Source: Leptothermofonsia sichuanensis E412
Lineage (GTDB): Bacteria > Cyanobacteriota > Cyanobacteriia > Leptolyngbyales > Leptolyngbyaceae
Assembly (NCBI RefSeq): GCF_019891175.1
Contig: NZ_CP072600.1
Span: 5,146,001-5,210,000 of the forward strand
Direction of reading: 5' to 3'
DNA length: 64,000 nt
Shown piece after piece: positions 28,759 through 37,759 of this stretch (position 1 is its first letter; each line of letters starts with the position of its first letter). Below the pieces are notes generated by a model that had not been told where the DNA came from, did no database searches, and worked only from the letters and a program-made list of their open reading frames with translations. A program made the position numbers and the translations under genes.

Positions 28759-29304
28759 TTAACCTCCATACTGCCAACCTGTGCTTTCCAACAGGAGCGG
28801 ATCTCCTTCCCGGTGGACTCCCGCCGCAATCACTTCCCCCACAAAAACCGTGTGGTCACCTTTTTCAACACTGCCAACGACCTGGCATTCCACATACCCC
28901 AGCGTATCGGAGATGATGGGACATCCGGTTTGGCCCAGATAAAACTCCACATCCTCAAACTTATTGCCCACACGCCGTTGGGGTTTGAAGAATTTTTGAG
29001 CCAGTTCTTTCTGCCCGGCTTCCAGGATGCTGAGTGCAAAAACGCCACTGGCTTTAATCATGGCGTGGGAGCGGGAATCTTGCTTGACGCAGTTTACGAC
29101 CAGCGGAGGGGTAAAGGATGCCTGCATGACCCAGCTTGCGGTAAAGCCGTTCACCTCGTCGCCATCTTTAACCCCACAGACGTAAAGACCGTGGGGGATC
29201 TTTCGTAGCAGGGTTTTCTTTGCCTGTTCGTCTAACAAGGGTAGCTGCCTCTCAGAACTACATTGTTCAGTGTATCGGTTGAGATGAACCGTCGCAAACA
29301 ACAT
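28759..29304 (-). CDS. Flavin reductase-like FMN-binding protein
   Basis: 181 residues with the split-barrel flavin reductase fold (IPHGLYVCGVKDGDEVNGFTASWVMQASFTPPLVV, SVEKGDHTVFVGEVIAAG). It probably binds FMN and uses NAD(P)H. Homologues also form the C-terminal domain of cyanobacterial flavodiiron proteins, but here it stands alone. The family-like part begins at LDEQAKKTLL; a TTG at 29238 preceded by GAGG would give exactly that N-terminus and is a good alternative to the ATG at 29304. Confidence 0.8.
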   Translation of the reverse strand: MLFATVHLNRYTEQCSSERQLPLLDEQAKKTLLRKIPHGLYVCGVKDGDEVNGFTASWVMQASFTPPLVVNCVKQDSRSHAMIKASGVFALSILEAGQKELAQKFFKPQRRVGNKFEDVEFYLGQTGCPIISDTLGYVECQVVGSVEKGDHTVFVGEVIAAGVHREGDPLLLESTGWQYGG

Positions 29305-29343
29305 TTCGATGCCTGATGCCTGCCCTGCCTGGATGAAACAGCT

Positions 29344-29532
29344 TCAACGGTTGGTGGTCTTACTTGTTACCAGGCTCCAGGCTGGTAAGGTCGAACCACA
29401 AAGGCACGAAGGACACAAAGCTAATCGGGTTAGCTCTTCCTGCCGTTCTAAAAGCCTATCCCAAAGGGACTTGGCAACAACTCCTGCGACCACACCAAGA
29501 CCGCTCACCACTAATGAGAAGAAACTTTCCAT
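29344..29532 (-). CDS. Small hypothetical membrane protein
   Basis: 62 residues with one N-terminal hydrophobic helix (SFFSLVVSGLGVVAGVVA) and a short charged segment. The second half (LALCPSCLCGS...) is read from sequence resembling half of the family A repeat and a CCAGG inverted repeat, so the original gene may have ended sooner. It starts 5 nt after the stop of the upstream gene on the same strand. Confidence 0.4.
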   Translation of the reverse strand: MESFFSLVVSGLGVVAGVVAKSLWDRLLERQEELTRLALCPSCLCGSTLPAWSLVTSKTTNR

Positions 29533-29536
29533 GCTT

Positions 29537-29866
29537 TTAACCGGACCTCTGGGCGATTGGCACAGAGCACAATCGGTCGATCGCCTGGTCTGCGGTAATC
29601 AACCGTTTCAATACAACCTGCCCAATGTTCTGACTGGCGCGGTCCAGTTGGACCTGGGCAGTTGGTTTCACCTCCACCATCAGCACAGCTTCTTCAACCC
29701 GGTAAAGCCACAGCTTTTCACCATTCTCCCAGATGCACAGGTCTAACTGGCAAATCTCCGGTTTGCGCCTCCAGGCAGCCTCGTTCCATAGACCGCCCAG
29801 TTCCCAGACCCTGCCTATGATCCACCCATCTGATAAAAAAAAGTACTTCACCGATAGTTCTAACAC
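29537..29866 (-). CDS. Conserved hypothetical protein (109 aa)
   Basis: Acidic-aromatic protein with a regular pattern (YFFLSDGWIIGRVWELGGLWNEAAWRRKP, LCIWENGEKLWLYRVEEAVLMVEVKP). The pattern looks conserved and cyanobacterial, but I cannot name a domain. The start is a GTG at 29866. The opposite strand also has a long open frame here, but with a composition typical of an antisense shadow. Confidence 0.62.
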   Translation of the reverse strand: MLELSVKYFFLSDGWIIGRVWELGGLWNEAAWRRKPEICQLDLCIWENGEKLWLYRVEEAVLMVEVKPTAQVQLDRASQNIGQVVLKRLITADQAIDRLCSVPIAQRSG

Positions 29867-29928
29867 CTTGAAACCAATTGCTTACAACACTGTACGCGAT
29901 CGCGAGAATTCCCGACTGTCAAACTTGT

Positions 29929-29985
29929 TATAGCAGTCGCCATCCAGGTCAGGACACATTAGAACACTCACAGCCTGATCCTGTC
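29929..29985. repeat. Dispersed repeat family E, copy 2
   Basis: TATAGCAGTCGCCATCCAGG through CCTGATCCTGTCC, matching copies at 5047-5103 and 62650-62703 with a few substitutions. Confidence 0.75.
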
Positions 29986-30100
29986 CCCTTTCCTCTGCTA
30001 CATAGAGTTTCCTTTCTGGGTGGGGTACACTCAATGGTCTGACTCCAGGGTTCTCCAGCTATGCATACCCCACTGCATTCAAAAACGCTATAGATTGCAC

Positions 30101-30220
30101 AGGATCGCAAATTAAATCAACCGAAAAACTCAGGTTTATACCCCAGAGACACAAAGCAGTTTCTCTGTGCTCTCTGTGTCTCTATGGTGAAGTTTCAGGT
30201 TATAGAATCCTCATTCCTTA
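30101..30220 (+). repeat. MITE-like repeat family A, copy 2
   Basis: Worn left end (AGGATCGCAAATTAAATC), AACCGAAAAACT core, palindromic CAGAGACACA...CTCTGTGTCTCT centre, right end GAATCCTCATTCCTTA. Same order of blocks as the other copies. Confidence 0.8.
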
Positions 30221-30312
30221 CCCATAATTTCAACTAAAACGGTATCTTTAGATGAAGTTGCTGCTTTTACCCTGCAAGGGCAGAACGTTTAACCACTTTT
30301 CCCTCTAAATTC

Positions 30313-30828
30313 ATGGACATTAAGGCTCTGATTCGCGAAATCCCAGACTTCCCCAAGCCGGGAATTAACTTCAAAGATATCACCACCCTTCTGCGGGATC
30401 CGGAGGGGTTGCAGTATACCATTGACGCGCTGGCAGAAAAATGCGCCCCGCTGGAAGCGGATTTTGTGGTTGGGATGGAGTCCCGTGGGTTTATTTTTGG
30501 TGCGCCCCTGGCGTGCAAACTGGGAACTGGTTTTATTCCTGTCCGTAAGCCAGGAAAACTTCCGGCAGCCGTCCATTCCGTGGAATATCAGCTAGAGTAC
30601 GGTATGGATCGGTTAGAGGTGCATCAGGATGCCCTGCACCCACCAGAGAGCAAAATTCTGATTGTGGATGATGTGATTGCTACTGGCGGCACGGCGGGTG
30701 CAACTGCCAGGCTGGTGCAACAAACAGGGTGTACTCTGGTCGGGTTTGCTTTTGTGATTGAGCTAACAGCTCTGAATGGACGTAAACATTTGCCCGATGC
30801 ACCCGTCATTACCCTTGTGGAGTTCTAG
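30313..30828 (+). CDS. apt: Adenine phosphoribosyltransferase
   Basis: 171 residues. A salvage enzyme making AMP from adenine and PRPP. It has the N-terminal [21 protein letters not shown], the ESRGFIFG loop, RKPGKLP, and the PRPP-binding signature [15 protein letters not shown]. The length is standard. The stop is 5 nt before the start of an ABC permease gene, so the two share a transcript. Confidence 0.96.
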   Translation: MDIKALIREIPDFPKPGINFKDITTLLRDPEGLQYTIDALAEKCAPLEADFVVGMESRGFIFGAPLACKLGTGFIPVRKPGKLPAAVHSVEYQLEYGMDRLEVHQDALHPPESKILIVDDVIATGGTAGATARLVQQTGCTLVGFAFVIELTALNGRKHLPDAPVITLVEF

Positions 30829-30833
30829 AAATA

Positions 30834-31943
30834 ATGACTACCTCTCACCAGAGCAGGCTAGAAGTTTGGCTGGACGCGCTATCTGCATTCTTCACGAGTG
30901 ACACCTTCACCTACATTGTTAAGCGGGTATTGCAGGGACTCCTCACCTTGCTTCTGGCTTCGATGTTGTCTTTTCTTGTGATTCAACTCGCCCCAGGAAA
31001 TTACCTGGATACTCTGAGGGAAAACCCCAAAATTTCCCCAGAGCGCCTCCAGCAGCTCAGCCAGCAATTTGGGTTAGACTGCACCTGGGCAGAGGAGTAT
31101 GTGGCGGGTTTGAACGGACCAGCCTGGCTGGCAACGGCTCTCTGCTGGGCGCGGCAGTATATACGCTGGCTCTGGCAGGTGGTCACCCAGGGCAATTTTG
31201 GTACCAGCTTTGTCTACCAGCGCTCTGTGGCATCCCTATTGTGGGAACGGGTACCCGCGACGCTGTTAATGGCGATCGTCTCTCTGATTTTTACCTGGTC
31301 AATTGCTATCCCACTCGGCATCATTGGTGCCGTCAATCAAAACCGTCTGGCGGATCGAGCTTTACGGGTCATCAGTTATATCGGGCAGGGCTTTCCCAGC
31401 TTTATTGCGGCACTCATGCTGTTGATCCTGGCACAGAATACCGCGCCCCTGTTTCCAGTGGGTGATATGACCAGTATCGACCATGCGGATCTGACTCCCC
31501 TCGGCAAAATTCTGGATATTGGCTGGCACTTGATTTTACCGACTATTGCCCTCAGTATCACCAGTTTCGCTGGGCTGCAACGGATCACGCGGGGACAACT
31601 CCTGGATGTTTTGCGTCAGGACTACATCCAGACTGCCCGTGCCAAAGGACTGCCTGAGAATAAGGTGATCTATGTTCATGCCCTGCGAAATGCGGTCAAC
31701 CCTCTGATTACCTTGTTAGGGTTTGAGTTTGCCAGCCTCCTCAGTGGTGCTTTCATTACAGAATATTTCTTTAACTGGCCCGGGTTGGGACGCCTGATTC
31801 TCCAGGCAATGCAGGCACAGGACCTCTATCTGGTAATGGCAAGTCTGATGATGGGGGCAGTGATGTTGATTATTGGCAATCTTCTGGCAGATTTACTGTT
31901 GAAAGCCGTTGACCCCCGGATCAAACTTGATAGTACAGGTTAG
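30834..31943 (+). CDS. ABC transporter permease, DppB/OppB type
   Basis: 369 residues with a first transmembrane helix after about residue 30 (VLQGLLTLLLASMLSFLVIQLAPG), a periplasmic loop and five further helices. The cytoplasmic EAA-like loop (DYIQTARAKGLPENKVIYVHALRNAVNPLITLLG) marks a binding-protein-dependent peptide/nickel-type importer. It is longer than typical DppB because of the extended N-terminus and loop. No matching DppC, ATPase or binding-protein gene is in the window, so it is an orphan subunit co-transcribed with apt. Confidence 0.88.
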   Translation: MTTSHQSRLEVWLDALSAFFTSDTFTYIVKRVLQGLLTLLLASMLSFLVIQLAPGNYLDTLRENPKISPERLQQLSQQFGLDCTWAEEYVAGLNGPAWLATALCWARQYIRWLWQVVTQGNFGTSFVYQRSVASLLWERVPATLLMAIVSLIFTWSIAIPLGIIGAVNQNRLADRALRVISYIGQGFPSFIAALMLLILAQNTAPLFPVGDMTSIDHADLTPLGKILDIGWHLILPTIALSITSFAGLQRITRGQLLDVLRQDYIQTARAKGLPENKVIYVHALRNAVNPLITLLGFEFASLLSGAFITEYFFNWPGLGRLILQAMQAQDLYLVMASLMMGAVMLIIGNLLADLLLKAVDPRIKLDSTG

Positions 31944-31993
31944 TCAGAAACCGGGCATGGCGGATTCTGGGGATGGATGGAGAGTTGGATGAA

Positions 31994-32102
31994 CTAGTGT
32001 TCCGTCAGGAAAATTTTGACGGGTCGCAGACCCTCAAAATTTAACTTCAATCAGCCTTTCAGTATTGAGTTATCTGTCAAATTTAATTTGACAGATAACT
32101 AG
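31994..32102. repeat. MITE-like repeat family B, copy 1 (109 bp)
   Basis: Bounded by CTAG at both ends. Left end CTAGTGTTCCGTCA, right end TGACAGATAACTAG, and an internal perfect palindrome CTGTCAAATTTAATTTGACA. Almost identical to the copy at 40775-40883. Confidence 0.9.
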
Positions 32103-32161
32103 AAGATTAGGGCCAATTCATGCTGCGATGCCGCAACACCGAAACTGTCTGAAAACCACCC

Positions 32162-32473
32162 ATGCATTCTCAAACCTATTACCTGGTCCGCTCCAAGCAA
32201 GATGGCAGTTATCTGGTTGCCCGTCCCCATTCAGGCAACCAGACCCAACCGGCAACTCAACCTCCAGGTTACTTGCTCGTCTTTTCGGAGCATTATGATG
32301 CTTTGAGTTACTTGAATACCCATGGAGCAGCGGTTGCTGATCGATTTGGTGTTGAGTCAGTTCCCAGTCATCAACTAGAAGGTCTGCTCACGCGGTGGGG
32401 GTTTGCAGGGATTGGGATTGTGCAAGATCCGCTGATTCCCAGGGTTGAGTTTTTAACCCGTCAGACAACGTAA
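32162..32473 (+). CDS. Conserved hypothetical protein (103 aa)
   Basis: Starts MHSQTYYLVRSKQDGSYLVARPHSG and ends in VEFLTRQTT. It is a single small soluble domain with mixed strands and helices and no recognised motif. It is convergent with thiG, whose stop is 15 nt away. Composition and codon use match neighbouring genes, which favours a real protein. Confidence 0.6.
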   Translation: MHSQTYYLVRSKQDGSYLVARPHSGNQTQPATQPPGYLLVFSEHYDALSYLNTHGAAVADRFGVESVPSHQLEGLLTRWGFAGIGIVQDPLIPRVEFLTRQTT

Positions 32474-32487
32474 GGGGGGCTGATTTC

Positions 32488-33315
32488 TTACCCTGTAACG
32501 GTTCCGGTAATGGGTGAACTGGCACTGGCGTAAGCTTTGATGGGAATGCGCCCAGCCAGATGGGCAAGACGACCTGCCTGGGTTGCCAGGTTCATGGCCC
32601 TTGCCATCGCAACCGGGTTTTGCGCCTGGGCGATCGCCGTATTGATGAGCAGGGCATCGGCTCCCATTTCCATCGCCTGGGCTGCTTCACTGGGAGTACC
32701 AATTCCAGCATCTACCACAACAGGCACCGTTGCATTTTCTATAATGATCTGAATATTGGCCGCATTTCTTAAGCCCTGCCCGGAGCCAATGGGAGAACCC
32801 AGCGGCATCACTGTAACGCAGCCAACGTCTTCCAGGCGTTTTGCCAGCAGGGGATCGGCATTGATGTAGGGCAGAACTGCAAAGCCTTCATTTACCAGTG
32901 TTTCAGCCGCTTGCAGGGTCCCGATCGGGTCTGGTAGGAGATACTTGGGATCGGGAATCACTTCCAGCTTGACGAAGTTATTGTCTTCCTGCCCTAACAG
33001 TTTTGCCATTTCCCGCCCCAGGCGGGCAACCCGAATGGCGTCTTCAGCCGTCTGACACCCAGCCGTATTGGGCAACATCCAGATCCTTGTCCAGTCCAGG
33101 GCCTCTGCCAGCCCTTCGTGACCAGGGGCATTTGTCTGCACACGACGCACGGCCACAGTTACAATTTCACACCCACTGGCAGTAATGCTTTGCCGCATCT
33201 CATCGAAATTACGATATTTACCAGTCCCGGTCATCAGGCGGGAGCGGAAGGTTCGTCCGGCAATGACCAGTAAATTATCCAGCGAATGTTCTAACGATTT
33301 ATCCAATGTCTGCAT
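32488..33315 (-). CDS. thiG: Thiazole synthase
   Basis: 275 residues. It makes the thiazole phosphate of thiamin from deoxyxylulose phosphate, dehydroglycine and ThiS thiocarboxylate. The TIM-barrel signature is complete: [12 protein letters not shown], the Schiff-base lysine in [24 protein letters not shown], and [32 protein letters not shown]. The ATG at 33315 is preferred to a TTG two codons earlier. In many cyanobacteria ThiG is fused to ThiO; here it stands alone with no ThiO domain. No TPP riboswitch pattern was found upstream. Confidence 0.94.
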   Translation of the reverse strand: MQTLDKSLEHSLDNLLVIAGRTFRSRLMTGTGKYRNFDEMRQSITASGCEIVTVAVRRVQTNAPGHEGLAEALDWTRIWMLPNTAGCQTAEDAIRVARLGREMAKLLGQEDNNFVKLEVIPDPKYLLPDPIGTLQAAETLVNEGFAVLPYINADPLLAKRLEDVGCVTVMPLGSPIGSGQGLRNAANIQIIIENATVPVVVDAGIGTPSEAAQAMEMGADALLINTAIAQAQNPVAMARAMNLATQAGRLAHLAGRIPIKAYASASSPITGTVTG

Positions 33316-33454
33316 CTTCAAACCTCAGTTCAAACCTCAAGTCCCTCAAGTCCGGGTATCCATGATAATCTTTTGTGTTTTCCTATCCCTCACTAAATTA
33401 GCTTGATTCCATATTTTCCCCTTTCATACCCGTCCCCTTCCTGGCACCATACCC

Positions 33455-34936
33455 ATGACAGCAGCAGAATCATTGGCTTCATTTGAACAACGGTTGGATG
33501 CATCGGACAGAACTCGGATGATGTGGTTTTTGTGGGCACTGTCCGCTGGTCTGATTGCCCTGGATGGTTTTGATTTTTTCATCATTGGCATTGCTCTGCC
33601 TTTCCTGCGGCGGGATTTTAGCCTGAGCACGGTTGAAGTGGGCAGTGTGGCGGTAGCGGCGATCGCAGGTTCACTGATTGGGTCCCTGACATTGGGTGCT
33701 ATCACCGACCAGGTAGGGCGACAACGGATGCTGATTGTAGATGTCGCCCTTTTTGTCGTGGCAACGGCTGGAACTGTCCTGGCATGGAATGCCGTCTCAA
33801 TGATTGCCTTTCGCTTTCTGGTTGGAATTGCGATTGGTGCCGACTATCCCATCAGCGTTGCCTATGTCACGGAAAATGTTCCTTCCCGGTTTCGCGGACG
33901 AATGGTGATTGGTGCATTCACGTTTCAAGCTGTCGGTGCCCTCCTGGGGGCTTTAACTGGAATCGTGGTCATCCAACTGTTCCAACGATTCTATCCAGAT
34001 TCTGTGCAACCTGCGATTCAATACGCCTGGCGCTGGATGCTGGGTGTAGGACTGGTGCTGGCGATCGCGGTCGGAATTCTGCGCTCCAATTTTCTCCTGG
34101 AAAGTCCCCGTTACTATATCGCCAGAGGCGAGTACGCTGAAGCGTCGAAAGCTGCCACCGAACTCCTGGAGGAGCCAATCACAATCACCGCAGAGACGGA
34201 CCCGCCAGAACGAGAACCCAGGCTGCCCTACACCGCCCTGTTTTCTGCCCGTTATCGCAGAAACACTCTCTTTGCTGCCCTTCCCTGGTTTCTGCAAGAC
34301 ATTGCCACCTATGGGATTGGAATCTTCACCCCTGCCATCATTGGAGTTTTAGCCTTCGCCCAGGAAAGCAACTTCATGATCAGGGAAATGGCTTCCGTCA
34401 GAGGATCGGCGATAGTCGATTTATTCTTGATTGGTGGCTTTTTGATTGCGGTTCTGGTCATTGATCGAGTGGGCCGAATTCGCTTACAAATCATTGGCTT
34501 TGCAGGCATGGCACTCGGACTGGTGATTCTGGCCGCATCCAGTTTTCTGCCCAATGGCTCTAATATCGTCGTCGTGTTTATTGGCTTCTTTATCTTTAAC
34601 CTGATGATGAATGCGGGTCCCAACTCCACTACTTTTCTGCTGTCAGGTGAAGTATTTCCGACTTCAATTCGAGCCAGTGGTGCCGGTTTTGCCGCTGCCT
34701 TTGCCAAAGTCGGAGCCGTATTGGGTACCTTCGCCCTCCCCGTTTTGCAGCGATCGCTGGGCACCTTTCCCCTGATGCTGATGCTGGCTCTGGTCTGCGT
34801 GCTGGCAGCTGGACTGACCTATGTGTTTCGGATAGAAACAACCGGGCGATCGCTGGAAGCAGTCTATACCGATGATGAGCATTCATCCTGTGACGCAACA
34901 ACCAGACGCCAGTTTCCAGGAGATTTGGCAAACTGA
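33455..34936 (+). CDS. MFS transporter (sugar/phosphate porter-like)
   Basis: 493 residues with twelve predicted helices. It has MFS signatures after TM2 (GAITDQVGRQRM) and in the second half (DRVGRIRLQ), and the sugar-porter-like segment ESPRYYIARGEYAEASK between halves. It probably uses proton symport for a sugar, phosphate or organic acid; the substrate is unknown. A methyltransferase gene begins 31 nt later on the same strand. Confidence 0.85.
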   Translation: MTAAESLASFEQRLDASDRTRMMWFLWALSAGLIALDGFDFFIIGIALPFLRRDFSLSTVEVGSVAVAAIAGSLIGSLTLGAITDQVGRQRMLIVDVALFVVATAGTVLAWNAVSMIAFRFLVGIAIGADYPISVAYVTENVPSRFRGRMVIGAFTFQAVGALLGALTGIVVIQLFQRFYPDSVQPAIQYAWRWMLGVGLVLAIAVGILRSNFLLESPRYYIARGEYAEASKAATELLEEPITITAETDPPEREPRLPYTALFSARYRRNTLFAALPWFLQDIATYGIGIFTPAIIGVLAFAQESNFMIREMASVRGSAIVDLFLIGGFLIAVLVIDRVGRIRLQIIGFAGMALGLVILAASSFLPNGSNIVVVFIGFFIFNLMMNAGPNSTTFLLSGEVFPTSIRASGAGFAAAFAKVGAVLGTFALPVLQRSLGTFPLMLMLALVCVLAAGLTYVFRIETTGRSLEAVYTDDEHSSCDATTRRQFPGDLAN

Positions 34937-34967
34937 TAAATGTATCATCCTGTTCGGCTGACCTGCT

Positions 34968-35627
34968 ATGCCCCTCAATCCTGCCCAGCGCAACAAACTC
35001 GATCCCACAGACGATAGCCAGTTCTACGAATTTCCCCGCTTTGTTACCCATGTCGATGAGAGCTTTATTCAGCAGTTGACTGACCTCTACCGGGAACGGC
35101 TCAAACCCAACACCCGCATTTTTGACCTGATGAGCAGTTGGGTTTCTCACCTGCCTGATGACCTGGAGTTTGCCCATGTCGAGGGGCATGGCTTGAACGA
35201 GGAGGAACTGGCCCGCAACCCCCGCTTAAATCACTATTTCATCCAGAACCTGAACCGGACCCCTCGATTGCCCCTGGAGGATCAGTCCTTTGACGCTGTC
35301 TTAAATGCTGTCTCAGTTCAGTATTTGCAGTATCCCGAAGCCATCTTCAGCGAAATTCACCGGGTACTCAAACCGGGCGGGATTGCTATTGTTAGCTTCT
35401 CGAATCGGATGTTTTTTCAGAAGGCAATTCAGGCATGGCGGGAAGGCTCCGAGAGCGATCGCATCCACCTGGTACAGCAATATTTTGAAACCACCCCCGG
35501 ATTCACCAAACCAGAAGTCATTGCTCGCCCATCTTCTTTGCCCACAATTTTGAGGATGATGGGGCTGCCAGGAAGCGACCCTTTCTATGCGGTTATCGCC
35601 AGCCGTCAAAGTTCCCGCAGTGATTAA
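34968..35627 (+). CDS. Class I SAM-dependent methyltransferase
   Basis: 219 residues. The SAM-binding region is diverged (RIFDLMSSWVSHLP, then VEGHGLNEEELARNP). Motifs LPLEDQSFDAVLNAVSVQYL and EIHRVLKPGGIAIVSFSNRMF are typical of Methyltransf_11 enzymes. The glycine-rich loop usually found in motif I is replaced by DLMSSW, as in a subgroup of small-molecule methyltransferases. The substrate is unknown. Confidence 0.82.
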   Translation: MPLNPAQRNKLDPTDDSQFYEFPRFVTHVDESFIQQLTDLYRERLKPNTRIFDLMSSWVSHLPDDLEFAHVEGHGLNEEELARNPRLNHYFIQNLNRTPRLPLEDQSFDAVLNAVSVQYLQYPEAIFSEIHRVLKPGGIAIVSFSNRMFFQKAIQAWREGSESDRIHLVQQYFETTPGFTKPEVIARPSSLPTILRMMGLPGSDPFYAVIASRQSSRSD

Positions 35628-35728
35628 TTGATTTCACCACACCCAGTACCCGGTACCCAGCGCCCAAAAAATCTGGCTTCCTCATCTGAAAATCGCTGTA
35701 AGAGCGCCAGAACGGATTGCCTTCTACA

Positions 35729-35893
35729 CTAACGACGAAAATTAGGTTGAGCCGGACTGGAATTGATGTTGAGTGGGAACGGAAGGTGGGCCAGTGTACT
35801 CAGCGGTAGTTGACCAGAGAGGATAGCAAGGGCGATCGTAATGGCGATTGTGTTGACCACGACGGCACTTCTGTTCAGGAATGAGTTAGACAT
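35729..35893 (-). CDS. Possible small secreted or membrane-anchored peptide (54 aa)
   Basis: ATG at 35891-35893, stop TAG at 35729-35731. The product begins MSNSFLNRSAVVVNTIAITIALAILSG, a good signal-anchor pattern, followed by a short proline-rich tail. There is no clear ribosome site and no recognised family, so it could be chance. It is the only open frame with protein-like character in this spacer. Confidence 0.35.
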   Translation of the reverse strand: MSNSFLNRSAVVVNTIAITIALAILSGQLPLSTLAHLPFPLNINSSPAQPNFRR

Positions 35894-36010
35894 GGCGACT
35901 TCAGGAAGTATATCCGATGATCTAGTTATGTCATCTCTCCTGAGCCTGAGGCGTGACTGATGCCAGGCTTAAATTACGATTTAAATCACCTTGATCCAGG
36001 ATATAAATCA

Positions 36011-36143
36011 CTTAGGAGCGTGGATTCAATAAACTGAAAAGCTTAGAAGTCTACCCCAGAGGCACAGAGGGTACGGAGGGATTGCTCTGTGTTGTTCCCG
36101 TCTCTGGGGTGAAATTTCAGGTTATAAAATCCTCACTCCTGAG
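36011..36143 (+). repeat. MITE-like repeat family A, copy 3
   Basis: Begins CTTAGGAGCGTGGATTCAAT, contains the GAGGCACAGAG centre and ends AAAATCCTCACTCCTGAG. The left end is nearly identical to copy 1. Confidence 0.85.
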
Positions 36144-36239
36144 GAGATTCCAGTTCAGAATTGACCTCCTGCTCTGTAGACTGCGTATAGCCCGCGGCAT
36201 GGCTACGCAGGCGTACCTGCTTAACTCATCGATTCAATC

Positions 36240-37235
36240 ATGCAGAACAACTCAAACTCAAAAGCCCGGACTCTGGCCTCAAACCTGACAGTTGTGGTGA
36301 TTGGAGCTGGTGCCTGGGGAACGACGCTCGCCAAGCTGGCAGATGCCGGAGGACACGAGGTTCGTCTGTGGTCGCGTCGAAGTGGCGATCGCCTCCAACC
36401 GCTCCTGGAGGGAGCAGATATTGTCGTGTCCGCAGTGTCCATGAAGGGAGTGAGGACAACGGTTGAACAGGTGAGGCAGGCAGGGGTGGCACCCCACACA
36501 ATTTTTGTCACGGCCACGAAAGGACTTGACCCCGACTCTGGAAGTCCCGAACAATTGCCCCTACTCCCTTCTCAGCTCTGGCAAACTGCCTTTCCGGCTC
36601 ACCCGGTTGTAGTTCTGTCAGGCCCCAATTTGTCGAAGGAAATCCAGCAGGGATTGCCCGCCGCAACAGTTGTTGCCAGTCAGGATATTCCCTCCGCTGA
36701 GATCGTTCAGCTCGCCCTGTCTTCACCCAGCTTTCGCATCTACACCAATCCAGATATTCTGGGTGTGGAGTTGGGTGGAACCCTGAAAAACGTGATTGCG
36801 ATCGCCGTTGGTACCTGTGACGGCTTACAACTGGGCACCAACGCCAAAGCTGCCCTGGTCACCCGTGGTCTGGCAGAAATTATTCGGGTAGGCACCTGCT
36901 GGGGAGCCAGACCCGAAACCTTTTATGGTCTGGCAGGGTTAGGAGACCTGCTGGCAACCTGCAACAGCCCCCTCAGCCGCAACTACCAGGTAGGTTATGG
37001 ACTGGCTCAGGGCAAATCCCTGGAGCAAGTCTTGGCGCAGTTAGAAGGCACCGCTGAAGGCATAAACACCACCCAGGTTCTTGTTAAATTAGCTTCCCAG
37101 CAAGGAATTCCAGTCCCCATCTCCCATCAAGTCGATCGCCTGCTGCAAAACAAAATCACCCCTCAAGCCGCCGTAGAAGCATTAATGCTGAGGGACTATA
37201 AACCAGAAATGGAGGAGAGGGAAGTTGAAAGTTGA
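36240..37235 (+). CDS. gpsA: Glycerol-3-phosphate dehydrogenase [NAD(P)+]
   Basis: 331 residues. It reduces dihydroxyacetone phosphate to sn-glycerol-3-phosphate for membrane lipids. The Rossmann motif GAGAWGTTLA lies at about residue 22. SGPNLSKEIQQGLPAATV, the catalytic lysine in GGTLKNVIAIAVG, and NAKAALVTRGLAE and GLAGLGDLLATC complete the signature. The segment between the first strand and the substrate domain is shorter than in E. coli, common in cyanobacteria as far as I recall. Confidence 0.95.
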   Translation: MQNNSNSKARTLASNLTVVVIGAGAWGTTLAKLADAGGHEVRLWSRRSGDRLQPLLEGADIVVSAVSMKGVRTTVEQVRQAGVAPHTIFVTATKGLDPDSGSPEQLPLLPSQLWQTAFPAHPVVVLSGPNLSKEIQQGLPAATVVASQDIPSAEIVQLALSSPSFRIYTNPDILGVELGGTLKNVIAIAVGTCDGLQLGTNAKAALVTRGLAEIIRVGTCWGARPETFYGLAGLGDLLATCNSPLSRNYQVGYGLAQGKSLEQVLAQLEGTAEGINTTQVLVKLASQQGIPVPISHQVDRLLQNKITPQAAVEALMLRDYKPEMEEREVES

Positions 37236-37410
37236 AAAGTTGAGAGTTAAGAATTGAGAGGATGTTTTAATCGCTGCCTTCCCTCGATTTTGGATTTGCG
37301 ATTTTAGATTTTTGATTTTGCCCTTTACCCTCTTCCTCCTTCCTCCTTTCTAACAACTAACAACTAATGACTCGTCCCTCCTCCCCCCTCTCTCCCCTGA
37401 AGCAGAACCC

Positions 37411-37689
37411 ATGCAAACCATCCAATTGATCACTGATTTATTTGCAAAGCCCCCTATTGCCTTTGACCCGGCAAAAAGCACCCTGAAAGCCTGGGCAATG
37501 TACTGTTTGCGCGATCGCGGTTTCAAAGTGGTCTATGCCGAAAAAGGAGACTTTGCTATTGAGAAGCGTGGTGGCGAAAAGATTTATTGCCGTGTCACCG
37601 ATGCTGCCGCAAACGTTGATGACTCAGTAATCTGGATTGTGCATGACCCCAGCAGCAACACCACCAGGGTAATCGCCCCTGAACCCTGA
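37411..37689 (+). CDS. Conserved hypothetical protein (92 aa)
   Basis: MQTIQLITDLFAKPPIAFDP start; the rest is a compact alpha/beta pattern (FKVVYAEKGDFAIEKRGGEKIYCRVTD...). The E-K-x-x-G-x-x-I-x-C-x-V-like spacing recalls small nuclease-fold or restriction-endonuclease-like proteins, but this is weak. No function is assigned. Confidence 0.58.
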   Translation: MQTIQLITDLFAKPPIAFDPAKSTLKAWAMYCLRDRGFKVVYAEKGDFAIEKRGGEKIYCRVTDAAANVDDSVIWIVHDPSSNTTRVIAPEP

Positions 37690-37759
37690 TTGCCTCCACT
37701 ACACCCGATACCTGCTACCCCTCAGAAGCTACGCTTACAGGGCGAAGGCATCCCTTCCA

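Larger units (their letters stand above)
29867..30312. other. Intergenic region filled with dispersed repeats
   Basis: 446 bp without a gene. It holds repeat family E (29929-29985), a short AT-rich stretch and repeat family A (30101-30220). The apt promoter must lie after the latter, but no clear boxes are seen. Confidence 0.65.
35628..36239. other. 612-bp spacer with a small open frame and repeat A copy 3
   Basis: Contains a TACCCGGTACCC-type low-complexity stretch at its start, a 54-codon minus-strand frame (35729-35893) and repeat family A (36011-36143). The gpsA promoter must lie in the last 100 bp; no clear boxes were seen. Confidence 0.6.

Noticed and set aside
29309-29746. 145-codon plus-strand frame opposite two small minus-strand genes
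   Set aside because: The minus-strand product has a far more protein-like pattern (WELGGLWNEAAWRRKP); the plus frame looks like its antisense shadow.
33316-33454. TPP riboswitch upstream of thiG
   Set aside because: The required CTGAGA and ACCC...GAACCTGA blocks were not found in the leader region.
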